Origin: Cyanobacteria bacterium K_DeepCast_35m_m2_023
GTDB lineage: Bacteria; Cyanobacteriota; Cyanobacteriia; PCC-6307; Cyanobiaceae
Reading direction: 5' to 3'
Assembly: GCA_016882345.1 (NCBI GenBank)
Contig: VGQR01000002.1
Location: forward strand, 1-22,975
DNA: 22,975 nucleotides
This document shows, in pieces, positions 14,582 to 22,467 of the stretch (position 1 is its first letter; each line of letters begins with the position of its first letter). A program made the position numbers and the translations under genes. The notes under the pieces were generated by a model that saw only the letters and a program-made list of their open reading frames with translations, ran no database searches and was not told the DNA's origin.

Positions 14582-16501
14582 TCAATGCCTGAGCCCTAGG
14601 GCCAACGCCGCCTGATCGAGCAATCCCCGGACGTAGGGATGATCGAGTTGTGGCTGGCCAGGCGCAGCTCCTGCAGGGCTGATCGCCTGGCGCAGTTCAT
14701 CGCCCGCGGCGTTGCGAACCACCAGGTCCTTGCCATCCTGCCGGCACCAATACAGGCGATCGCAGCGTTGCAACAACACTGCTCCGTTCGAGGCGGCCGC
14801 TGGTCTGAGCCCAACAAGCTCGAGTTGAAGCCGCTCACGGTCTTGCCAGCGGTCCATGACCACCCGGTAGGCCACATCCACAAGCTCTGGAAGCGTTCCA
14901 CCGCCCTGCCAGCGCCATCCCATGGCGCGCAACTGAGTCTCGTTCTGTCCCAGCATCAGTTGCAGGTGGCCGCCACGCAGGCAGGTCTGCTCGAGCACAC
15001 GGCACTGACGGCTCCAAAAAATGGGTGCCTGGTGACCCACGCCATAGGGGCCCAACCGCACCAGCTGCTGCCAGAACAGCCGATCGATGCGCTCCAGTGG
15101 CAGCAGGGCTTCTGGCTCAACCGGTAAGCCGTCGCCCTGGCGTTCCAACCAGAGTGAGGCCCGTTGGTTGAGCTCGTCGTGCAGGGCCGCAAGCTCTTCG
15201 GCGCGCACGCTGAAGCCTCCGGCGGCAGGGTGACCGCCGAACCGTTCCAGGCGATGCGCGCTGGCGGCCAGGGCCGCATCGACGGCGAAGCCCCTCGGTG
15301 CGCGCACCGAGGCGCGCAGGCGCCCGTGGCCTTCACCGGCCAACAGGGCGACGGGGCGGCCGAACCGCTCCACCAGACGGGCGGCGACGATGCCGATCAC
15401 GCCGTGATGCCAGTGGTTCTGGGCCAGCAACAGAAATGAACTGCGCTGATCACCATCGGCCTCGAGCAGGGCGAGGGCTTCGGCCTCGATCGCGTCGCAA
15501 AGCTCGCGCCGTTGGCGGTTGAGGGCCTCGCATTGGCGCGCCAGCTCCATCGCCCTGGCGTCGTCGGGTGTGGTCAGCAGCTCCACCACCAGGGCCGGAT
15601 CACCCAGACGACCGACCGCATTGATGCGCGGCGCCAGCTGGAACCCCACCGCCTCGGCACCGACCGACTGCCCGTCAAGCCCGGCCAGTTGCTGCAGGGC
15701 TTTCAGCCCCGGTAACGGGGTCTTGTGCAGCTGCGGCAGGCCATCCATCAGCCAGCGCCGGTTGACCCCCTGCAACGGGGCCATGTCGGCAATGGTGCCA
15801 ATGCAGAACAGATGCAGGGCGATGGCCAGCCCTTGCCGGTCCTGCATCGCGTCGGCCAGAGCGGCCGCCAGGACATAGGCGAGCCCCACGCCCGCTAGAC
15901 CGCGAAACGGCGAATCGAGGGGTGTCACGCCTGGGTGCAGCAGCGCCAGGTGCGGGGGCAGCTGCGGCGGCAGGGTGTGGTGGTCGGTGAGGATCACCTC
16001 CACCCCCAGCTCCTGAGCCTTGATCAGGGCGTTGCGGGCGCTGACGCCGTTGTCGACCGTGACCAGCAGGGCGATCCCCTCGGCTGCGAGCCGCTCGACC
16101 ATGGAGGTGTTGAGCCCATATCCGTCGTCCATGCGGCTGGGAATCGCCGCCTGGGGGGACGCCCCCAGCCGTTGCAACACCCCCACCAACAGGGCCGTGC
16201 TGGTCATGCCATCGGCGTCGTAGTCGCCGCAGATGGCCACCGCTTCACCCCGCCGGCAGGCGGCCACCAGCCGCTCAACCGCCTGGGGCAGGTCGGCGAA
16301 GTGCTCGGACGCTGCTGGTGGCGCTGCGGGTGCGAGCAGGGCCTCGATGGCTGCGGCATCGCTGTGACCCCGCCGCAGCAGCACGCTCACCAGTTCGCGG
16401 CACAGATTGGTGGCGCTTGCCAGGGAGTCGAGAGACCCAGCCCCTGCGAGCGGCAGCGGTTGGGGCAACAGCCAGCGTTGCTGGTCAATCGGGGGCAGCA
16501 C
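14582..16501 (-). CDS. recJ: single-stranded-DNA-specific exonuclease RecJ
   Basis: The protein has about 640 residues. RecJ degrades single-stranded DNA 5' to 3' in RecF-pathway recombination and mismatch repair. The DHH-family metal motifs are present in order: DYDADG at about 93-98, DNG at about 150-152 and DHH at about 173-175, followed by the DHHA1 region with RFGGHPAAGGF. Length fits the family. The start is ambiguous: GTG 16501 or TTG 16507, giving VLPPIDQQ or LLVLPPIDQQ. It is divergent from the HAD gene; if that gene used ATG 16507, the two starts would practically meet, leaving no promoter space. Confidence 0.94.
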   Translation of the reverse strand: MLPPIDQQRWLLPQPLPLAGAGSLDSLASATNLCRELVSVLLRRGHSDAAAIEALLAPAAPPAASEHFADLPQAVERLVAACRRGEAVAICGDYDADGMTSTALLVGVLQRLGASPQAAIPSRMDDGYGLNTSMVERLAAEGIALLVTVDNGVSARNALIKAQELGVEVILTDHHTLPPQLPPHLALLHPGVTPLDSPFRGLAGVGLAYVLAAALADAMQDRQGLAIALHLFCIGTIADMAPLQGVNRRWLMDGLPQLHKTPLPGLKALQQLAGLDGQSVGAEAVGFQLAPRINAVGRLGDPALVVELLTTPDDARAMELARQCEALNRQRRELCDAIEAEALALLEADGDQRSSFLLLAQNHWHHGVIGIVAARLVERFGRPVALLAGEGHGRLRASVRAPRGFAVDAALAASAHRLERFGGHPAAGGFSVRAEELAALHDELNQRASLWLERQGDGLPVEPEALLPLERIDRLFWQQLVRLGPYGVGHQAPIFWSRQCRVLEQTCLRGGHLQLMLGQNETQLRAMGWRWQGGGTLPELVDVAYRVVMDRWQDRERLQLELVGLRPAAASNGAVLLQRCDRLYWCRQDGKDLVVRNAAGDELRQAISPAGAAPGQPQLDHPYVRGLLDQAALALGLRH

Positions 16502-16596
16502 CAGCAATGAGCATCAACCTGCCCATTGTGCGGGCTGTGGCCATCGCCAGTTGTGGTCCGCCATGGCAGCGTGGGGTCGGCTGCACAGAAGGCGGA

Positions 16597-17367
16597 TTGA
16601 CGCTGCGGGCGTTGCTGTGGGATGTCGACGGCACCTTGGCCGAGACCGAGCGGGATGGCCATCGGCGTGCCTTCAATCGTGCCTTTGCCGATGCTGGCCT
16701 GCCGATCCATTGGGACGCCCACGGCTATGGCCGTTGGCTTCGCATCAGCGGTGGACGTGAACGCATCGCTGCCCAGCTGCAAGAACTCGAAGGAACGGTG
16801 GCCGATCCCGCCCGGGTCGAGGGCTTGCAACGGGCCAAACAGCACCACTACAACGCCTTGATGACCACTGGTCAGCTGGCGTTGCGACCTGGCGTTGAGG
16901 CCCTGCTGCGCCAGGCCCACGGGGCCGGACTGGCCCAGGCAATCGTCACCACCAGCAGTCGCTCGGCGGTCAACGCCCTGAATCAGCATCTGCTCGCCGC
17001 TCTGCCGCCGCTGTTTGCCTTCTGGGTTTGCGGCGAGGACGTTGAGCGCAAGAAACCCGATCCCCAGGCTTATCAGCTGGCGTTGACCCAGCTGCTCGAT
17101 CGGGGGCTTGTCACCAGTGCTGACGAGGTGTTGGTGATCGAAGACACCTCGGTGGGGCTGATGGCTGCCCGCGGGGCCTCGCTGGCCTGTGTGTTGACCC
17201 TGAGCCACTACAGCCGCATCGCGTTGGCGAGCCGCAGCGGGCTGCGCGCTCCCTTGCCGGCTGCGGCGGTCGTCAGCCAGCTGGGTGCTGGGTCTGAGGT
17301 GCTGCAGGGCCCGCCTTGCCAGATGGGCGAGATCGCGCTCTCCTATCTGCAGGCTCTGTTGAGCTGA
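16597..17367 (+). CDS. HAD-superfamily phosphatase, CbbY-like
   Basis: The protein has 256 residues from TTG 16597. The HAD catalytic motif is WDVDGTLAET (Asp9 nucleophile, Asp11 acid/base), with a helical cap domain after it. Motif II is in IVTTSS, motif III is the Lys in ERKKPDP, and motif IV is VIEDTSVGLMAA. CbbY-like enzymes dephosphorylate sugar phosphates such as xylulose-1,5-bisphosphate, a Rubisco inhibitor; that substrate is an inference. I prefer TTG 16597 because AGAAGG lies just upstream and the protein then starts directly with the first strand. ATG 16507 in the same frame would add a 30-residue, low-conservation-looking leader. It heads the unit with ycf20 and glycerate kinase. 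Confidence 0.85.
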   Translation: MTLRALLWDVDGTLAETERDGHRRAFNRAFADAGLPIHWDAHGYGRWLRISGGRERIAAQLQELEGTVADPARVEGLQRAKQHHYNALMTTGQLALRPGVEALLRQAHGAGLAQAIVTTSSRSAVNALNQHLLAALPPLFAFWVCGEDVERKKPDPQAYQLALTQLLDRGLVTSADEVLVIEDTSVGLMAARGASLACVLTLSHYSRIALASRSGLRAPLPAAAVVSQLGAGSEVLQGPPCQMGEIALSYLQALLS

Positions 17368-17375
17368 GCATTGCC

Positions 17376-17723
17376 ATGACCCGTCTGCCGCTGCAGCAAA
17401 CCCGTTACAACCGCTGCCTGGCGACGCTCGGACAGTCGGTCGGCGGCCTAGTGGGACGCAACTGGCGCCAGAGCAGCCTGCTGATTCTGGCGATGTTGCT
17501 GGGGTATTACATCGGCAGCAATCTCACCGTCTACGTCAATGCCCGCATTCCCGGCGGCCGCCCTGCAGCGGTGCTGCTGATGGTGGCGGTGGTGGAGCTG
17601 CTGATCCGGCTGCGCAGCCGATTGGTTCAGGGGCGTCCCAGCCTGGCCTGGATGTTGACCGACAACCTCCGCATGGGCGCGGTCTATTCGGTGGTGCTCG
17701 ACGCGTTCAAGATCGGCACCTGA
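17376..17723 (+). CDS. ycf20: Ycf20-family (DUF565) membrane protein
   Basis: The protein has 115 residues. It has two or three membrane segments, the first around SLLILAMLLGYYIGSNLTVY and the second around AAVLLMVAVVELLIRL. The GYYIGSNLTVY motif and the C-terminal DNLRMGAVYSVVLDAFKIGT are typical of Ycf20/DUF565 proteins of cyanobacteria and chloroplasts. Plant and algal relatives have been linked to non-photochemical quenching; the biochemical function is unknown. ATG 17376 follows the phosphatase stop by eight bases. The next gene starts 19 bases after its stop, so it probably belongs to one operon with the phosphatase and glycerate kinase. Confidence 0.82.
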   Translation: MTRLPLQQTRYNRCLATLGQSVGGLVGRNWRQSSLLILAMLLGYYIGSNLTVYVNARIPGGRPAAVLLMVAVVELLIRLRSRLVQGRPSLAWMLTDNLRMGAVYSVVLDAFKIGT

Positions 17724-17742
17724 GGCTGATGGGCGACCATCG

Positions 17743-18660
17743 ATGAGCGGTGTCTCTCTGCTCGCGCGGCTCGGTGTCACCGATCCCCAGGCCTGGCAGC
17801 AGCGCTGGCAGGCCCGACTTGCACAGCAGGCCTCGCCCATCGACTGCGACGCAGCATTGCTGTGGGGGTTGGTTGCACCCATGCTCACCTGGCTTGAGAG
17901 CCAACGGGCCCAGGGAAGCCGTCAACCGGTCCTCGGCCTGCAGGCTCCGGTTGGTGCCGGCAAGACCACGCTGGCGGGGCAGGTGCAGCGGTTGGCCTGC
18001 AGTCTGGGCTGGGAGCTGGCCGTCGCATCGATCGATGACGCTTATCTGGAGTGGGACGAGCGCCAAGTTCAGCTGGCGGGCAACCCGTTCGGAGTCAACC
18101 GCGTGCCACCGGGCAGCCATGACCCGCTGCTGCTGTTGCAGGCGATCGAACACTGGCGACGCTCTCAGATTCTGCGCCTGCCCCGTTTTGATAAAACCCT
18201 GCGCCAAGGTCAGGGTGACCGCAGTGGCTGGGTCGAGCAACCGGCGCAGGCCCTGCTGCTCGAAGGATGATTGCTGGGTTATGCCCCGGTGTCAGGCTCA
18301 ACGTTGTCGCAGTGGCTGCAACAAGGGGATCATGACCTGAATGCCCAGGAGCAGGCCTGGATGCCCCGCTGGAATGCAGCGCTCGCCAACTATCAGCCGT
18401 TGTGGGCAGCTTGCGGCAGCATCTGGGTGATCGAACCCCAGACCTGGAGCTCGGTGCGTCATTGGCGACTGGAGGCCGAAGCCTCACAACGCCGTCGAGG
18501 CAGCGCTGCCATGGACAGGTCTGACGTCGAGGCGATGGTCAGAGCAAGCCTCGCCTCTTTGCCACCCATGCTCTACCAACCGAAGCTGCGCTGTCAGGCC
18601 ATGGCAGTGGCCGAACTCGATGGCCTGCGCCGCTGCCTACAGGTCACACCGCCACTGTGA
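17743..18660 (+). pseudogene. D-glycerate 3-kinase interrupted by an in-frame TGA
   Basis: The gene encodes 304 amino acids if the stop is read through. The kinase makes 3-phosphoglycerate from glycerate, the last step of photorespiration. The frame has the P-loop (APVGAGKTT, about 68-76), SIDDAYL at about 96-102, and FDKTLRQGQGDRSGW at about 149-163. At 18268-18270 a TGA cuts it after LLLEG. The next codons read LLGYAPV in the same frame and continue for 129 residues to a normal stop at 18658-18660. In the family this position is Trp (EGW-x-LG, a Walker B-like site), so TGG to TGA is a single-base change. Either the gene is a recent pseudogene or the base is a sequencing error. Nothing else in it looks degraded. 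Confidence 0.85.
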
Positions 18661-18744
18661 GGATCGTTCACGGTGACGGATCAGCAGCTGTGACAGGTCA
18701 GCAGTCAGCAGCTTGCGGCAGATCAGATCCCGCCATTGCAGGGC

Positions 18745-18918
18745 TCAGTCCTCGCTGTCGTCGTCCTTCACCGGATAGACGAAGCCCTGGGACCGGCCGC
18801 TGAGCACAGCCTTGCCGATGGAGAGGGCCTTCTGGGCGGCTACGGCTGCCTTGGCTTTCCAATGGGCATGGCGCTGGTTGCGCTTGCCTTTGGATGTTTT
18901 CTTCTTGGGAACCGCCAT
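18745..18918 (-). CDS. rpmF: 50S ribosomal protein L32
   Basis: The protein has 57 residues, beginning [20 protein letters not shown] and ending in an acidic DDDSED tail. The MAVPKKKTS start and the basic N-terminus are diagnostic of bacterial and chloroplast L32. The four-cysteine zinc site of some L32 proteins is absent, so this is the cysteine-free form typical of cyanobacteria. It converges with the glycerate kinase gene (84-base gap with no clear terminator) and is divergent from ftsH across 87 bases. Confidence 0.95.
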   Translation of the reverse strand: MAVPKKKTSKGKRNQRHAHWKAKAAVAAQKALSIGKAVLSGRSQGFVYPVKDDDSED

Positions 18919-18944
18919 CGCGCGACCTGACTTGCCAAACGGAA

Positions 18945-18974
18945 ATCATCTTTTGCCGACTCGCCTTTCGTCAA
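18945..18974 (-). promoter_or_regulatory. predicted promoter of rpmF
   Basis: On the minus strand, TTGACG (18974-18969; five of six matches to the -35 consensus) is followed after 18 bases by GATGAT (18950-18945; four of six matches to the -10 consensus). The -10 box lies 26 bases upstream of the L32 ATG. The spacing is plausible for a sigma70-type promoter, but the match is by eye only. Confidence 0.35.
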
Positions 18975-19005
18975 ATCGCTAAGCTCGACCCGAATTGAGA
19001 GCTCA

Positions 19006-20853
19006 GTGGGCGCAAGCACTCCTGCTCCTCCCCTCGCGATCGTCGCCACCCGTCCCGCCCCTGAGCAGCGGTTGCCAGCGGTTGGGCAACCCTCGTACAG
19101 CCAGTTGCTGCGCGATGTGCGCAGTGGCAAGGTCGCTGAGCTGGACCTGGCGCCGCAACGGCGCGAACTGTCGGTCACGTACAAGGATGGGCGACGGGCT
19201 CAGGTCAGCGTCTTCAGCAACGATCAGATGCTGTTGCAGACCGCCCAGGCTGCACGGGTCCCGCTCACGGTGCGCGATGAACGTCAGGAGACCGCGATGG
19301 CCTCGCTGGTCTCTAACGGTCTCCTGGTTCTGGTGCTGCTGCTGGGGCTGGGCTTGCTGCTGCGACGGTCGGCACAGGTTGCCAACAAGGCTCTGGGCTT
19401 CGGGCGCTCCCAGCCCAGGGTGCAGGAAGACAACGCCACACCGGTTCACTTCGACGATGTGGCAGGAATCGCCGAGGCCAAGGAAGAACTCTCTGAAGTG
19501 GTCACGTTCCTGAAATCCCCGGAGCGTTACACCGCTGTGGGCGCAAAAATCCCCAAGGGTGTGCTGATGGTCGGCCCACCCGGAACCGGAAAGACGCTAT
19601 TGGCCAGGGCCATTGCCGGCGAGGCCGGGGTTCCTTTTTTCTCGATGGCCGCCTCTGAATTTGTCGAGCTGTTTGTCGGCGTGGGTGCCAGCCGCGTCCG
19701 CGACCTGTTTCGCAAGGCCAAGGCCAAAGCCCCTTGCATCATCTTTATCGATGAGATCGATGCCGTGGGTCGTCAGCGGGGTGCCGGCATCGGCGGCGGC
19801 AACGATGAACGGGAGCAGACGCTCAATCAGCTGCTCACCGAGATGGATGGCTTCGAAGACAATTCGGGCGTCATCCTGTTGGCAGCCACCAATCGCCCGG
19901 ATGTGCTCGACGCGGCCCTGATGCGTCCTGGCCGTTTTGACCGGCGCATCACGGTCGACTTACCTGACCGCCGTGGCCGTGAAGAGATCCTGTCTGTCCA
20001 TGCCCGCACCAGGCCATTGGACCCTGCAGTCAATCTGTCCGAGTGGGCTGCGCGGACCCCGGGGTTCTCGGGCGCTGACCTGGCGAATCTGCTCAATGAG
20101 GGTGCAATCCTGACGGCTCGCCGCGAGCAGCAGCAGATTGATGATGCGGCGCTCAACGATGCACTCGAGCACATCACCATGGGTCTGACGGCGGCGCCGC
20201 TCCAGGACAGTGCCAAGAAGCGGTTGATTGCTTACCACGAGATCGGCCATGCGCTGGTCACGACGCTGATGCCGGCTGCCGACAAGTTGGACAAGGTCAC
20301 CTTGTTGCCCAGGGCCGGTGGCGTCGGTGGATTCGCCCGCACGATGCCCGATGAGGAGATCCTCGATTCAGGCCTGATCACCCGGGCCTCCCTGAAGGCT
20401 CGCCTGGTGGTGGCCCTGGCCGGACGGGCCGCCGAGCTGGTCGTGTTCGGCCCCAGCGAAGTCACCCAGGGTGCTGCTGGCGATCTGGATCTGGTGGCCC
20501 GCATCGGACGCGAAATGGTGACGCGCTACGGCTTCTCGACCCTGGGGCCGCTCGCTCTCGAGAGCGAGGCTGGTGAGGTGTTTCTGGGGCGTGATTGGTT
20601 GCGCGGCGATGCGCCCTACTCGGAACAAACAGGGCGGCAGATCGATGCCCAGGTGCGTCAATTGGCGATTGATGCCTTGGCCCAGGCGGTCGACCTGCTG
20701 GCGCAGCGTCGCGCGCTCATCGATCGCTTGGTCGAGCTGTTGATTCAGGAGGAATCCATCGAGGGTGATCGCTTTCGTGCTTTGGTCGATCGCCATGAAG
20801 TAACTCAGGCGTCTTCACCACAACGGCCTGACCAATCCCTGGTCTCGGCCTAG
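19006..20853 (+). CDS. ftsH: FtsH-family ATP-dependent zinc metalloprotease
   Basis: The protein has 615 residues from GTG 19006. FtsH is a hexameric membrane protease that degrades damaged membrane proteins, including D1 in cyanobacteria. Features in order: a membrane segment at about 100-120; the AAA+ domain with GPPGTGKT (190-197), IIFIDEID (about 245-252) and the second region of homology ending RPGRFDR (307-313); the protease zinc motif HEIGH (411-415); and a third ligand, Asp493, in GDLDLV. HEIGH replaces the usual HEAGH. The N-terminus lacks the first of the two usual membrane segments: residues 1-98 are polar or amphipathic, and no earlier in-frame start codon exists before a stop. 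Which of the cyanobacterial FtsH types it matches cannot be settled here. Confidence 0.92.
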   Translation: MGASTPAPPLAIVATRPAPEQRLPAVGQPSYSQLLRDVRSGKVAELDLAPQRRELSVTYKDGRRAQVSVFSNDQMLLQTAQAARVPLTVRDERQETAMASLVSNGLLVLVLLLGLGLLLRRSAQVANKALGFGRSQPRVQEDNATPVHFDDVAGIAEAKEELSEVVTFLKSPERYTAVGAKIPKGVLMVGPPGTGKTLLARAIAGEAGVPFFSMAASEFVELFVGVGASRVRDLFRKAKAKAPCIIFIDEIDAVGRQRGAGIGGGNDEREQTLNQLLTEMDGFEDNSGVILLAATNRPDVLDAALMRPGRFDRRITVDLPDRRGREEILSVHARTRPLDPAVNLSEWAARTPGFSGADLANLLNEGAILTARREQQQIDDAALNDALEHITMGLTAAPLQDSAKKRLIAYHEIGHALVTTLMPAADKLDKVTLLPRAGGVGGFARTMPDEEILDSGLITRASLKARLVVALAGRAAELVVFGPSEVTQGAAGDLDLVARIGREMVTRYGFSTLGPLALESEAGEVFLGRDWLRGDAPYSEQTGRQIDAQVRQLAIDALAQAVDLLAQRRALIDRLVELLIQEESIEGDRFRALVDRHEVTQASSPQRPDQSLVSA

Positions 20854-20860
20854 TCTGGAT

Positions 20861-20888
20861 TTGAAACCCTGATCCCATTGGATTAGAT
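20861..20888 (+). promoter_or_regulatory. weak candidate promoter upstream of the protease gene
   Basis: TTGAAA (20861-20866) is separated by 16 bases from TTAGAT (20883-20888). The first box matches the -35 consensus well (5/6); the second is poor (3/6). It sits eight bases after the ftsH stop and about 44 bases upstream of the GTG at 20932. Confidence 0.25.
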
Positions 20889-20903
20889 CTCCGAGCGAGA
20901 TCT
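20885..20903 (+). repeat. perfect hairpin in the ftsH-protease intergenic region
   Basis: AGATCTC-CGAGC-GAGATCT makes a 7-bp perfect stem with a 5-base loop, midway between ftsH and the protease. Only TTG follows, so it is not a classical intrinsic terminator. It may end or stabilise the ftsH transcript, or act in the 5' leader of the protease mRNA. Confidence 0.4.
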
Positions 20904-20931
20904 TGATGCAATCCCGATCCTCCCTGCCCTG

Positions 20932-22452
20932 GTGAAACGGCGATCATCGATAGGCCAAGCGCCGCGCTCCGGTGCGCTGCTGATGGCGGGTGTGCTGTGG
21001 ATCGGGGCATGGTGGGGACCCATGCCCTCGTTGCTGGTAGTGGTGGTGGCAGCTAGCGACGATGGCGCCAAAGTTGGTCGCATCGCCAAGGCGATCACCG
21101 TCAAGATCAAGGGCTCCCAGGGCGGTTCTGGGGTGATCGTGGAGAAGGTTGGCCGCCGTTACACCGTATTGACCGCCTGGCATGTGATCGGCAGCAACCG
21201 ACCTGGCGAGGAGGTCGCGATCACGACATCCGACAGCCAGGAGCACATCGCCGACAGCCGCACCATGCAACGGCTGGCATCCGATGTCGATCTGGGGGTC
21301 ATTACCTTTGAGTCATCCCAGAACTACACGGTTGCAGCCGTCGGTGACAGCCGCCAGGTCGAGATGGGTCAGAGCATTTATGTCGCTGGTTTTCCGCTGC
21401 CCACCTCAGCTGTTCCAGTCAGAAGCCTGCGTCTGCTCAAGGGCGACGTGCAGGCCAATGCCTCAGTGGCGATTCCCAACGGCTACCAGTTGCTTTACTC
21501 CAACCCGACGCTGGAGGGCATGAGCGGTGGGGCGGTCCTCAACAGCGCCGGAGAGCTGGTAGGGATCCACGGCCAGGGAGAGACCGTCGACAAGCCGACC
21601 GAGCAGGAGAACGTCTTCATCAAGACAGGCACCAACCAGGCCGTGCCGATCGCCTTTTTCCAGGAGTTTCAACGGGCTGCGGCCCTGCTGGCCAGAGCGG
21701 CCACGGCCATGCCCAAGGCGGCAGTTCGGCCGGTGGCCGATGCCGTGGCCGCTCTGGCCAAGAGCGCATCCAAGCCGGCTGTGGCCGCCAGACCTATCGC
21801 TCCTACCGTCGCTGCACCGGCACCCGCACCCAAGCCTGCGCCTGCGCCGAGCTTCAAGCCCGCACCAGCGGTGGTTGCCCCCGTTGCCGTTGCTGTCGCC
21901 AGACCCCAACAGGAGCCGGCCGCCCCTGCCCCGGCGCCCAAGCTCTCACCGCAAGTGGTGGCCAAGGCAAGCACCGCTCCGCCGCTGCAGCCGCTCGATC
22001 CGATCATGCCGGTGCCGTCGCCGTCGAAGCTGATGCATCAGACCCGGCCTGACACTGCCGATGACTACTTGGCGCTGGCACGTCAATTGTTCAACAAGCG
22101 CGGCAATGAAAAGCAGATTATCAACTTAATGCGCGATTCCATTGCGCTCAAACCGACGGCACTTGCCTATTTCTATCGCGCCAAGGCAAAGCATGACAGC
22201 GGCGATGTGGTCGGTGCCATGAACGATTACAACGAGGCCCTCAGGCTCAACCCCAGCTTTGGAACCAAGGTCAAGCAGCGCGGCCGCAGCACTGGGGAGT
22301 CCATTTCAGACCGAGCCATGGCAATGCGTCTGGCGATGGAAAAGCTGCCCATGGGGGCAGCTGTGATCAACAAAAGTTGCCAGGAGATCAAGATGGGACC
22401 TGACAACTACAAGTACCGCTGCACGGTGGAATTCACCAACGAAGGTTTGTAA
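20932..22452 (+). CDS. exported or membrane-anchored trypsin-like serine protease with TPR-like tail
   Basis: The protein has 506 residues from GTG 20932. Residues 15-41 are hydrophobic after a basic start (MKRRSS), indicating a signal peptide or anchor. The chymotrypsin-fold catalytic residues are His84 (TAWHVI), Asp118 or Asp120 (SDVDLGVITF) and Ser198 (GMSGGAV). A Pro/Ala/Lys-rich linker covers about 260-365. A TPR-like helical pair follows (about 376-442, YRAKAKHDSGDVVGAMNDYNEALRLNP). A short C-terminal domain has Cys483 and Cys497, which could form a disulfide outside the cytoplasm. The arrangement recalls cyanobacterial protease-TPR proteins but not HtrA, since no PDZ domain is seen. 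It lies 78 bases after ftsH, with its own possible promoter. Confidence 0.8.
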   Translation: MKRRSSIGQAPRSGALLMAGVLWIGAWWGPMPSLLVVVVAASDDGAKVGRIAKAITVKIKGSQGGSGVIVEKVGRRYTVLTAWHVIGSNRPGEEVAITTSDSQEHIADSRTMQRLASDVDLGVITFESSQNYTVAAVGDSRQVEMGQSIYVAGFPLPTSAVPVRSLRLLKGDVQANASVAIPNGYQLLYSNPTLEGMSGGAVLNSAGELVGIHGQGETVDKPTEQENVFIKTGTNQAVPIAFFQEFQRAAALLARAATAMPKAAVRPVADAVAALAKSASKPAVAARPIAPTVAAPAPAPKPAPAPSFKPAPAVVAPVAVAVARPQQEPAAPAPAPKLSPQVVAKASTAPPLQPLDPIMPVPSPSKLMHQTRPDTADDYLALARQLFNKRGNEKQIINLMRDSIALKPTALAYFYRAKAKHDSGDVVGAMNDYNEALRLNPSFGTKVKQRGRSTGESISDRAMAMRLAMEKLPMGAAVINKSCQEIKMGPDNYKYRCTVEFTNEGL

Positions 22453-22467
22453 TCTGCCGCGGCTAAT

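Noticed and set aside
18268..18270. TGA in the kinase gene as a selenocysteine or reassigned tryptophan codon.
   Set aside because: Other genes here end in TGA (for example acsF, fmt's neighbour pmbA and ycf20), so it is a stop. No selenocysteine insertion element was apparent, and the family residue is Trp.
18697..18710. Tandem GTCAGCA repeat between glycerate kinase and rpmF, considered as an array or terminator.
   Set aside because: There are only two copies with no spacer, and no stem followed by T residues.
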